A DNA stretch of 64,000 nt from Linum tenue (lineage: Eukaryota > Streptophyta > Magnoliopsida > Malpighiales > Linaceae), in contig CAMGYJ010000002.1 in NCBI GenBank assembly GCA_946122785.1, positions 58,677,703 through 58,741,702 of the forward strand. Reading direction: 5' to 3'. How positions within the stretch are numbered: position 1 is the stretch's first letter; the number at the start of each line of letters is the position of its first letter. Below the pieces are notes generated by a model. It was not told the DNA's origin, did no database searches, and saw only the letters and a program-made list of their open reading frames with translations. Position numbers and translations under genes: made by a program. Shown here in pieces: positions 34,901-43,028 of this stretch.

Positions 34901-36138
34901 AAGAGGAGAGTGGCATGTCCCGAGGCTTCAATATTGTTTTGATCCTATAACGGTAGACCTCATATGCAAAACCCCTCTACCTAGATGCCAACAAAGAGAT
35001 ACGAGGATTTGGCACTTTACCAAAAATGGCGCCTATACAGTCAAAACTGGATACCATCTAGCTTTGGAAATCTCTTTAGTTTCAAGTCGAAAACCCCTGG
35101 TCCAGATCATCGATCCACCTATATGGAAGAAGACATGGGGTATACTGGTTCCTCCAAAACTAAAATTCTTCATTTGGCAGTGCCTAAGAGTGATATTACC
35201 AACAGTAGTTGCACTGAAGTCTAGAGGAGTTGACTGTCATATTCGATGCCCCGTTTGCTGGAGAGGTCCAGAAAGTATTGAACACTTGTTCTTTAGATGC
35301 CCTTTGGCCACCAGACTGTGGACTCTTATGGGACTAAATGATTTCATTGCCTCGGCCCCGACTGTGAATTTCAGTCTCTGGTGGCGACATGTTATGCTTT
35401 CTGAGCACCCCCAAACCCATATTCTCCTCTACGTTTGTGTATTATGGAGAATCTGGAAGTCTCGAAATAAGGTGGTGTTTGAGCATTTTCAGCCTCATGC
35501 CCAGTCTCTAGCGCGTCAATGTTATTTCCAAGTCCGTGAAGTTTCCTCCTCTCTGCCCTTAGTGCCTTCCCCTCCCCCCCTAACCTCAAAGTCTCGCCTC
35601 CCCTCCTGGGTCCCCCCTCCTGATGGCTTCCTGAAGATCAATTTCGATGCGGCGGTTCGTGCTCCAGGTTGTTCGTCTGGTCTTGTGGTGTGTGGTTCAG
35701 ACGGGCATGTGGCTTTGGCAGTAGGATTTCAGCACCTCTACATTGCTGACCCCTACCTCGCAGAGCTCCTGGCAGCAAGGGACGCCATCGCCCTCTTGGT
35801 CTCCAAAAGCCTTCCTCGTGTCATCATCGAAGGAGATTCAGAAGTGGTTGTCCGTCAGCTTCGTCAGGGGATTTCTTCAGATTCCATTGGAGGTCCGGTG
35901 CTCCGGGATTGTCTTCTACTCCTGTCTTCAGTTTCCGGCTCCTTAGAGTTTAGTGCAGTTCCCCGGTCTGCTAACAGGGCTGCCCATAGAGTGGCGCAGA
36001 AAGCCCTGTTACTTTCTCCTCTTGAGCTTTGTTCCTTCGACTTTGTGGGTTGGCTTCACTAATGTATTTGGTTGGGAGGGTTTTGGGTAGATTGTATAGC
36101 GCTCTCTTTTGACATTTCTCGGGAAAAAAAAAAAAAAA
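30880..36138 (+). mobile_element. L1-type LINE retrotransposon, 5'-truncated, ORF2 intact, 5.26 kb
   Basis: The element holds the end of ORF1, a complete ORF2 and a 15-A tail (36124-36138). It lies antisense within exon 4 of the DUF2358 gene. The tail directly abuts exon sequence (TTGAAG on the minus strand). The left edge is in GGATGGATGG near 30876-30884. No target duplication is visible; the host exon instead appears to have lost a short piece. The uninterrupted ORF2 suggests a recent insertion. Confidence 0.93.
31971..36062 (+). CDS. LINE ORF2: endonuclease, reverse transcriptase, zf-RVT and RNase H
   Basis: This 1363-residue frame is uninterrupted. Residues 1-240 are an APE-type endonuclease: WNCQG with N7, CET with E35, GDVN at 141-144 and SDHR at 227-230. 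The reverse transcriptase (about 440-730) has LRPISLCQVSYKIIAK, LDMEKAYDRVEW, GLRQGDPLS and the catalytic FADD at 689-692. A zinc-binding zf-RVT segment (CPVCW...EHLFFRCP) lies near 1090-1120. A C-terminal RNase H (KINFDAAV ... EGDSE ... SANRAAHRVAQKAL) occupies about 1220-1350. The product nicks target DNA and copies its own RNA at the nick. Translation probably depends on ORF1 termination, since the ATGA overlap leaves no spacer. All catalytic motifs I can check are present. Confidence 0.96.
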   Translation: MNVYAWNCQGVGSTLTFQTLKAHRNLSKSFLFLCETMSPSDKVESFMSRLGFSDCCPVNPSGLSGGLVFGWPRGASVSVIGATSFFIAISVINNNSLCYGACPRFVLIGVYLSYVITKRRTQLEELRGFCARLTDPFLIIGDVNCSLSPLEKSGGAPWRMDKARPLWEFLNTLGLMEVRFQGPKFTWTNRGRNGILIEQKIDRAFVSTNWTLIWPNSCLYHLSDKGSDHRLLCLMTSPEMSRAKRLFHFDIRWTRVQEAKLIIEYVWNSPITGSLQFCLFYKLLRVRHALVDWCKGGTSNSARLIKDLNLALDNARKNIIVDWNLIQSLEERLEVQYKREEVYWRQKSRVNWLSEGDRNSPYFHMITAIRRQSNFIWGLEDSRGLWHTDGDKKLSIAVDFYQNLFQSQLDEGIDLSNLPFEKLVSEEQNRALIAQVSSEEIKEVVFSMGKIQAPGPDGFTAGFYQSYWDVVGHDVTQAVLAFFHSGHLLRSINRTWISLVPKTAEVRSMKNLRPISLCQVSYKIIAKILANRLSQVLPSVVSQAQNGFIKGRQISENILISHEITHHHRTMTSGNKTWMALKLDMEKAYDRVEWPFLFEVMKELGFDQKFISWIKECVTTVSYSVMVNGIPSVYFRPTRGLRQGDPLSSLLFALCTEGFSAMIRHTIAFGLLEGVRIRASCPMVSHIFFADDSYLFLEATQQSCTTTLSLFQAYEGLSGQRVNLQKSAVLFSRNMNSDQALELGAQLGVGSIGEQDRYLGLPSIISRSKKESFQFMEEKLIKKLQGWKQRTLSKGGKDILIRTAATNLPVHGMSCFKIPKENCRRLNSQVARFWWGSPDNGDNPIHWVSWKSLAHSKFHGGLGFRDFGAFNQALLAKQCWQIWKNPNSLLASIYKGRYFHHGSVLDAKIGSNPSWGWRSILYGRDLLLQGLRWQVGNGQDIVAFKDKWVVSEKPMTPLVRLLNITNSPRVSFFIREERGEWHVPRLQYCFDPITVDLICKTPLPRCQQRDTRIWHFTKNGAYTVKTGYHLALEISLVSSRKPLVQIIDPPIWKKTWGILVPPKLKFFIWQCLRVILPTVVALKSRGVDCHIRCPVCWRGPESIEHLFFRCPLATRLWTLMGLNDFIASAPTVNFSLWWRHVMLSEHPQTHILLYVCVLWRIWKSRNKVVFEHFQPHAQSLARQCYFQVREVSSSLPLVPSPPPLTSKSRLPSWVPPPDGFLKINFDAAVRAPGCSSGLVVCGSDGHVALAVGFQHLYIADPYLAELLAARDAIALLVSKSLPRVIIEGDSEVVVRQLRQGISSDSIGGPVLRDCLLLLSSVSGSLEFSAVPRSANRAAHRVAQKALLLSPLELCSFDFVGWLH

Positions 36139-36942
36139 CTTCAAGTTGCGTGCATATAATTCAGTACCTTGTGAATCAAGGTAAGATGCACAGATTAACA
36201 ACTTATTAGTCAAACTACTACACAGTGTCAGAGCTAAACCCTAAATATACATAAATATACCACCCCACCAATCAATCTCAACCCCTTTCATTCATCAGCA
36301 GAGCTTCAAAGGTGTGTCTAATTACCTCTGAATCTAATAGTTGGATCTTCAAACAGACAATCTTCAACGTAGAGCGCAGACGTGAAAATCCCTAGCACAA
36401 TCTCACAGCAGAAATTAAAATTAGTGGGCAAAAGTTCATCCAAACAATAGCAAAGAAGAGAGAAATTGAGGGTCGTCATTAAGAACACCTGTCACGAAAT
36501 AAGCATTCTCATAATCAATCTTGAGTGTTCTCACGACTTCATCAGCGTTGAAAATCGAAACGGCCTCATCTGTTGCTCCGCTACCGCTGCTACCCACTTC
36601 CCCCAATCTACACCGTAATCAAACGGGCGGCTAGTAAGGATCTTCGGCGGAGAAATACGGGACCAGGTAGGTTGAGCTTGCTTACCGGTCGTCGCCGGGG
36701 GAAGAGAAGAGTCTGAGAAACTCGGTGACTCCGCTCACCGCCAATTTCAGAATCTTAGGGGTTTTCGTTTCGCCGATCCTGGCCATGTCTTCGCCAGTAT
36801 TAGAGTTGCCTTTGCTCCCGTTCCCCGATCCGCTGGATGACGAGCTGCATCGGATTCGAGATCTGTGAGCGCTCTGCCTCTGCGAGATTAATTGAGACTG
36901 AGTGACGGTTAAGGTTGGAGAGGATGGAAGGATTCCCGCCAT

Positions 36943-38265
36943 TTCCACCCTTTTTTTCAACAGTAAAATAGCGAACGAAAGAGATTCTTCAAGCTTTTTT
37001 CGTGTTGTGGTTTCTTTAGGTCGCGATATTTTAAGTTTGGGTTTCCAACCTACTTACGACCAGAAATACACAAAAGGGAAGGGTTAAGTTTGAGTCTAGA
37101 TACCTGGGTCTTGATTCTTCGCCTAATTTGAGATAGTACGTGTTATTTATCTCTCCCAAACTGTACAAGTGTTGTTGATACAATGATCTAGATCTACATG
37201 TGTTGATAGTGGAAAGGGCTGATGGTTGCAGGTATTGTTTCTGGTTGGCCACTAATTCAATTAGTGGAGAAGGGTTCTTTGATGAATGCAGCATCCCTTC
37301 ATTATAACCAAGAATTAAATCTCTGCGTATTCACATTTTTGTTTGTTGGTCCATGTTTTATAAGTTTCTACTATTTCACTATTACCGTCACCATCCTTTG
37401 ATCATCATCTTCTTTCTCTCTTCCTATCAGCCACGAGCTGTCTTTTGGAGTCTGGTGTAGAACACACATTTTCAGACTTTGTTCCTGTATGATCTGCACA
37501 TCGTTCACAGCTATGAAGATTTTGACATGGTGCAACCCCGGAGTAAAAAAATTTGGATTAGTTACTGTATTTCGGGCACTGTTCTTTCTATGTAGGATTT
37601 TCGACTGTGTTGATTTTGGATGATGATTCAATCATTTTGGGATTTCTTCGTGAAATATCATTTGAAGTTAGATTCACTGTAGGCAGTTCAACAATTTAAC
37701 AACAGATGATAACTGAAATTGTATGTCGCAAGGACTGAACAAACTGCAGCTATGGTTCTGCTATCTTGCATAATTTAGCTATGAGTGTTATTGACCATCA
37801 ATATATTGTTTGATTTCCCTCTCTTATAATAGCTCATTGGTTTTGCAAAACGGAATGGAAGTTCAACAGGTAAATGGCTGCCATGTGACAAGTTCAGCAA
37901 CGCTACACAAAAAATGTTGTATTTTCATTTTTCAATATATTTTTCCAAATTTTGGAACTATTCTTATCAAGTTAAGTTGTGCTCATTCTATTAAGCATGT
38001 CAAATAACCTTTAGTATAGTGTTCTGAGAGTTATCAGTGTGTTGATGTGAATTTTGAGAAGCATTTTGCCCAACATTCTATGTTCTTATGTGTTTTTTAA
38101 GCATAAATAAGTAAGTCGTAATAATCTCAAGTCCCAGCGCTGAGCGCGAGCATTGAAAACTAGTTCCCATTAAAGACTTCACCATTTCAAATTTATTCTT
38201 CCCTTATCCCTCCACATGAGCAATCAATAAACCAATCACAATTTGTCTTCACAAAAAAAAATCAA
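36943..38265. other. Upstream region of the DUF2358 gene and AT-rich spacer, no gene seen
   Basis: The first few hundred bases left of 37100 probably contain the promoter and 5' untranslated region of the minus-strand DUF2358 gene. The remainder has only short unsupported frames on both strands. Confidence 0.4.
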
Positions 38266-38791
38266 GAAAACTACGGAATTTTTCCAATAGCACCATTTAA
38301 AAAAAATTATAAAAATGGCATCCAACCCACACTAATTTCAAACTAGCACCCTTAATTAAAAATCGCAAGCTCAAGAGGCAGTTTGTGTGGAAACCGCAGG
38401 CGGAGGATGCGGTTTAGAGGGAAATCGTGTGCGGGCGGCACGGTCTTCGCTAAGGCAGCCTGGGAACCGCCTAGGGAAGCGGCGATTTTCCTAACCGTTG
38501 GATAAAGAAGCGATCCAACGATGGATCGCGCGCCAACACAACGATCCGCGTAAGGGATTGAAAATCGCAGACGGAAGGAGTTGTTTCATACCTCGTTTTA
38601 CGCGAACCGTTCCTTAGGAGCGCGGTTTTTGTGGTGTAAAAATTACGAAACCGCCACTCAAGGGGGCGGTCCGAGTTCTATATACCCCCCCATTCCCCAT
38701 TTTTCACACAACTCATTCCTCTCTCTCTCTCTCTAAAATTATCTCTCTATCCATCCTCTCTTCCCCCCTCCCTCCCAAAACCTAGGAAATA

Positions 38792-39760
38792 ATGGTCTGT
38801 TGGTTGCGGCTAAGTCCGATCTGCCATCAGAAAACATTTCTTTGGTTTTTCCTCAAAACCCGTCGAAACTCTGTCCGACTTATTGAAAAAATGGATGATT
38901 GGTGCCAAGACAAGGGTATTTTCCATGATGACTATCAAGCGGTACGTATTCATTTTACCAAATTTTGTTGTTGTTATAATTTTTGTAATTAATCTATATA
39001 CTAACTAATTAACCTTGTTGTTATTCTCTTGTAGTTTGGAGACGACGTGGATATATACAACCAACAATATTATGTTGATCAAGGACCGATTGATCCTAGT
39101 GTGTTGTACGACCAACCTAATCATCGTTCAAGTGATGTTTGGAACGATCACCGGGTACAAACAACTCTTCCTAACCCATCTGCCCATCGACGGCAATGTG
39201 GTGTGTGCTAGCGATCTTTCACCACCGGATGTTGGCGGGATGACCGGTTGGGAGCATTTTATCCACAGCATGTTGGGGTTCCGAGTGCCATTCAAGGGAA
39301 GCGTTGATGCGGAGGATCGCTTACCACCATTGAGGAAGAATCAAGTATCAATCACTTGGTTGACGAAGCATGTCAAGGACTTGCACGACCCTGCAAAAGG
39401 CTGGAGCCCCCTAACTGAGGAAAGTCCAGAGGCGGTGAAGGAAAGATATGCTCGTGTCTATCTCATAAGCATGATCGGAGGAGTGTTCTTCCCAAGAAAT
39501 CCAACAATTTAATTAGTTGTGGGTGGCTGAGGATCCTCCTTGCTGATTGGGATGAGATGGGGAATTTGAGCTAGGCATCCGCTTGCCTAGCTTATATCTA
39601 CCACAATTTGTGTAATGCATCTCTCAAAGTTGCGAAGGAGGTTGGTGGGGCGATGTTCATCATCCAATTTTGCGCTTGAGAGCATCTGCCATGGATTGCA
39701 CCGGTCCAACGTCCCGACAAGGATTGACCAATCAATCATCCCCTAAGAGGCCAAGCTTAT
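38792..39760 (+). pseudogene. Plant mobile domain (PMD) protein, transposon-borne, broken
   Basis: After an apparent intron (about 38943-39033, ending TTGTAG) a PMD region follows in shifting frames: GWEHFIHSMLGFRVPFKGS, WLTKHVKDL, ERYARVYLISMIGGVFFP, then SCGWLRILLADWDEMG, ASACLAYIYHNLCNAS and GGAMFIIQF. This order (a YL..LIGG.LFP motif, a WL..L.D....G.YSWG-like motif, then a LY..LC motif) defines the PMD/aminotransferase-like domain of MAIL-type proteins and their transposon relatives. At least two stops and one frameshift make it non-functional. The first exon matches the antisense text at 51155-51200 in the sister element. Confidence 0.82.
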
Positions 39761-39839
39761 GGTTGTGGGTAACCTTCTCGTACCCATTCATGATTTCCAT
39801 AACATAATAGATAATTATTTAGTTATAACATTTCATTAT

Positions 39840-41220
39840 TTTTCTTAATATTAAGGTGGATTGGGCAAACAACATGCGACAACCTTGTAAATAATCGCTT
39901 AAGACCCCATTTCCTTAGGCATGCATCTCCTTATAAAGCGTCTAAGAAAGTGGCGCATTGTATTAGCCCAAACCATTGAAATAGAGCGCTTACCGGTCCA
40001 CCATATATTATCAGCAAGCTTCTTCCACTTGAAATGGTGGTTCCCATTGCTTTTGAAGTGTCGTATGCACCACCTCTGGGACCACTTCTAGTCTGGATCC
40101 AAGCCTAAGATGGCAGCTTTGATCCCGGCATGGCGATCAGAGATGATTGTCAACTTGGTCCTCATAGTGACGTGGATGTGTATTTGTCTGAAGAACCATG
40201 CATAGCTTTCGGTATTCTCCCCCTCAACAATGGCGAAGGCTAAAGAAAAGACTTGTCTGTTTGCATCCGCTCCACTGGCAATCAGGAGACAACTCTTGTA
40301 CTTCCCGATAAGGAATGTTCCATCCACTTGCATCACAAGGACACAGAAGCCAAAACCATCAATAGATGGCTTGAATGATCAAAAAAGACGTTTGAAATGA
40401 CGTTTGTTATCGGGCTCCGGCGGCTGGATCTCTTCGTCTTGATAGCGAGGGGAGAAAACAGTGCCATGATAACCACTCCATTTGCACTCCCCTATCAATG
40501 ACCATAGCTCACCGTAGAAATGTTTTTCAATGTGTTTATGGCGAGTAGGGATGGCGATGGGTAGGGTCGGGTGCGGGTTTACCCTATACCAACTCCTAAC
40601 CCGGCGGGTAGAGCTTTCTAAAATACCCGACCAAATAACCACCGGGTATGAAAATTATATAACCATACCCTACCCACCGGGTAACCATGAGTACGAATCC
40701 TAAACTATGAACTTATACACATATATGCACATACATACTGTTGTCCATTAAAAATTCTCAATACTTCTTTATAAAAAAAAATTCTCAATACTTGTAACTG
40801 TTCGAGCTTCAACAATCCACACAAATAAAAATAGCAAACACATAATAATTGTTCTTGCTTCTACAATCCACACAAACATAATAATCGTCTACATCTTCAT
40901 CATCAATAATGGTAGCTAAACTCAATTTCTCAAGCTAATCTAAATTTCTCAAGGGAAATTGACCATTTGGTTAGCGGGACGGGTATAACGGAGCGGGTAT
41001 TATCGATTATCATACCCGTACCCTACCCTTTATTTTGAAACCGGGTATTACCCGTACCCGCCTCTTAACCCGTCAAAACGGGTAATTACCCTCGTTGACC
41101 TGTTACGGTCGGATAGGATACCCATGATTACGGGTTGGATTGACATCCCTAATGATGAGTGAATGTACCATGCCTTCAAAAAATATAAAAAGACGTCAAT
41201 CTGTTCCCACTTATTTAAAT
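39840..41220 (-). pseudogene. MULE transposase fragment, interrupted by a hAT element
   Basis: From the right, HKHIEKHFYGELWSLIGE (about 40500) precedes MQVDGTFLIGKYKSCLLIA with the first catalytic Asp, FAIVEGENTESYAWFF, LTIISDRHAGIKAA with the second Asp, and then RWCIRHFKSNGNHHF (about 40040). These are the DDE-type motifs of Mutator-like transposases in order. Stops occur at about 40088 and 40380. The C-terminal catalytic Glu region and zinc finger are not visible. The hAT insertion at 40546-41151 splits its upstream part, which resumes as far as about 41220. Confidence 0.88.
40546..41151. mobile_element. hAT-type MITE, 606 bp, inside the MULE transposase
   Basis: Ends TAGGGATGGCGATGGG and, inverted, TAGGGATGTCAATCC. 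The 8-bp flanks ATGGCGAG (40538-40545) and ATGATGAG (41152-41159) agree at six of eight positions. Subterminal text is rich in CGGGTA/TACCCG. There is no coding capacity. Confidence 0.8.
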
Positions 41221-41820
41221 ATGATTTGAATGATATATATTTGATGAATACACGAAAGGAATCTAAGTTATTGTTACCACTATTCCTGTGAAAATTCCTC
41301 CAGAGCTTTGGGATGACAACTATGACCGCAGAGGAACCTTTGTAGCATGGTTGTCAACCCACTGGGATGGCGGTTAGTATAACCCAGTCCAAACGGTATA
41401 GGGGAAAAATCCGGCTGGAAGATCACCAGCTAAAGAAGTAGTTAAAACCGACAAAAAAAATATGATGATTTCTCATTTTGTTTGCAATGTAGTATTTTAT
41501 TTAAATATAGATTAAAATTATATGTAGATTATTTTAAGATAGATTATATATTGAGGGTTTTTCACTTCTCATATGCTTTGTCAAAATCTGTATAAACTGA
41601 TAATTGTATCCGGTTGTATGATAATTGCTAACCTATTCAGAGAAAAATGTAAAAATTGACGAAACAACTGTGATTTGAGTTGTCACAGCGCACCAGATTC
41701 TGAATCTAGACAACAGGTTGTCCAAGTTGATCTCTTAATTAATGTAAAACTGCAAAGTTAAAAAGAAGCAAAAACACAGACGACAAAAAAGAGGGGACGG
41801 TGTGATGTAATAAAATATCT
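41221..41820. other. Spacer upstream of DRT102
   Basis: A phrase CATGGTTGTCAACCC near 41348 resembles a hAT-type end but no partner was found. The rest is AT-rich, with no gene. Confidence 0.4.
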
Positions 41821-41829
41821 ACTTTATAT
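41821..41829 (+). promoter_or_regulatory. Possible TATA box of the DRT102 gene
   Basis: CTTTATATT lies about 80 bases upstream of the ATG at 41907, a plausible plant promoter position. This is sequence resemblance only. Confidence 0.4.
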
Positions 41830-41906
41830 TCGCTCCTTCTCGACTCATCCAGTGAAAGCCACAACTCACTACTTCGCCGCCGCTGAATTCCCGCCGCCGC
41901 TGAATC

Positions 41907-42863
41907 ATGGCCGATCAATCCCCCGCCGCTCCGCCTCCCCTTCCTCTCAAGATCATAGCCGGGGCCGACGGCTTCGGCTGCCCTCTCAAAGACGCCCTAG
42001 TCGCCCATCTCAAGTCCCTCGGCAACATCGACGTCGAAGACCTCGGCACTTCCTCCTACTACTCCATCGCCGCCGAGGTCGGCCGCCGCGTCTCCGCAGC
42101 CGGCGGCTTCCCCGAAGTACGCGGCCTCGTCGCCTGCGGAACCGGCGCCGGCGTCTCCATCTTCGCCAACAAGTTCCCCGGCGTCTTCGCCGCCACGTGT
42201 CTCTCCCCCGCCGACGCCGTCAACGCCCGATCCATCAACAACTCCAACGTCCTCGCCGTCTCCGGGATCTCGACCCCGCCGGAATCCGCCATCGAGATCC
42301 TCGACACGTGGCTCACAACCCCCTTCAAGGCCCCTTGCCCGGCGAGCAATCTCAAGCCCTGGAGCGACGAAATCGAATCCTTCCTTGACAATTCCTTGAT
42401 CGAAATGCCCAAAATCGGCGCCGCCTCCGCCTCCGCGGCGGCGGAGGAGAAATTGGCGCCGTGCGCGCTCTGCTGCTTGGCGAAGAGCCGGAAACTGGAC
42501 CCGATCGAGATAATCCCCGGAGGAGCGATGAAGATCGTGCGAGAGAGCCCGACCTCGGCGATCGTCAGCTTCAAAGCCGGCAGCGTGGAGCCGGCGCACC
42601 ACCACACTTTCGGCCACGACCTGCTGGTGATGAAAGGTAGCAAGAGGGTCTGGAACTTGACCAAGGAAGCCAAGTACGATCTCGTTGCCGGCGATTATCT
42701 GTTTACTCCGGCGGGAGATGTTCACAGGGTGAAGTATTTTGAAGACACGGAGTTCTTCATCAAGTGGGAAGGGAAGTGGGACATTTTCTTCGATGAGGAA
42801 ATGGAAGCTGCCAAGGTCGCCATTGACAAAGAAGCTGAGGATGGCTATCAGTTGATAAAGTAG
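41907..42863 (+). CDS. DRT102: DRT102-like protein (RpiB/LacA-type isomerase domain plus cupin)
   Basis: A single open frame of 318 residues matches plant DRT102 from end to end. Residues about 14-160 form an RpiB/LacA-type sugar-phosphate isomerase fold: LKIIAGADGFG, DLGTSSYYSIAAEVGRRV, VACGTGAGVSIFANKFPGV with the active-site-type Cys, and NARSINNSNVLAVSG. Residues about 205-300 form a cupin (VEPAHHHTFGHDLLVMKG ... GDYLFTPAGDVHRV) with metal-type His residues. The name comes from partial complementation of DNA-repair mutants. The true substrate is uncertain. The ATG at 41907 is followed by MADQSPAAPPPLPLKII; an earlier out-of-frame ATG at 41852 belongs to a shadow frame. The first two thirds are strikingly GC-rich at third positions. 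The gene converges on ZDS. Confidence 0.93.
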   Translation: MADQSPAAPPPLPLKIIAGADGFGCPLKDALVAHLKSLGNIDVEDLGTSSYYSIAAEVGRRVSAAGGFPEVRGLVACGTGAGVSIFANKFPGVFAATCLSPADAVNARSINNSNVLAVSGISTPPESAIEILDTWLTTPFKAPCPASNLKPWSDEIESFLDNSLIEMPKIGAASASAAAEEKLAPCALCCLAKSRKLDPIEIIPGGAMKIVRESPTSAIVSFKAGSVEPAHHHTFGHDLLVMKGSKRVWNLTKEAKYDLVAGDYLFTPAGDVHRVKYFEDTEFFIKWEGKWDIFFDEEMEAAKVAIDKEAEDGYQLIK

Positions 42864-43028
42864 AGGGAATCTTTTAGTTTGTATGAAAAATGCTTGTACT
42901 ATTCCAATAATGGAAACGAGTTTCCTTTTTCTTGATAATGGTGGGCGAATTACAGGCTACATGACGTTTCTGTTGTATGGATGATGGGGCATGATTATAC
43001 TAGATGAACCAAGAAACCAACTTTTGTG

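Larger units (their letters stand above)
30257..36942 (-). pseudogene. DUF2358 / NTF2-like protein gene, exon 4 disrupted by a LINE
   Basis: Seven exons join in consistent phase with GT-AG borders: 36942-36686, 36607-36489, 36391-36326, exon 4 split as 36167-36139 and about 30880-30851, 30760-30714, 30534-30456 and 30352-30257 (TAA). Translation gives a Ser-rich, possibly plastid-targeting N-terminus, then VVRTLKIDYENAYFVTG, IFTSALYVEDCLFEDPTIRF, GTELYARNLK | SIELQSIEK, ATWKLRTYLRFPWRPLIS and RHTESWNVSALEAVGQIF. This is the plant DUF2358 (NTF2/SnoaL-like) family; its biochemical role is not known to me. All other exons are open, so the LINE in exon 4 looks like the only lesion. About nine codons expected between NLK and SIEL (family knowledge) are missing. 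The N-terminal ATG at 36942 was chosen because MAGILPSSP begins a typical transit-like sequence; an in-frame ATG lies at 36960. Confidence 0.88.
38275..41220. mobile_element. Mutator-like element with PMD gene and MULE transposase, decayed
   Basis: The left end GGAATTTTTCCAATAGCACC, followed by CATCCAACCC and GCGGTT-rich text (38390-38680), matches the family at 14804 and 49926. Inside, a plant mobile domain gene runs on the plus strand and a MULE transposase on the minus strand, so they converge. A hAT element interrupts the transposase. The right end and a 9-bp duplication were not found, so the right boundary is only the last point with transposase-like text. Confidence 0.75.

Noticed and set aside
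41400..41412. GGGGAAAAATCC as the right end of the 38275 Mutator-like element
   Set aside because: The adjacent text does not match the family (no TACCACC block) and the flank does not match GAAAACTAC at the left end.
41852..42388. 178-codon Arg/Pro-rich plus-strand frame overlapping the DRT102 start
   Set aside because: It is a frame-shifted shadow of DRT102, low-complexity with no known domain.
41997..42725. 242-codon minus-strand frame antisense to DRT102, plus a 204-codon one at 42059-42673
   Set aside because: They exist because DRT102 codons are very GC-rich; composition is Gly/Asp/Arg repeats with no domain, and the sense frame is a known family.
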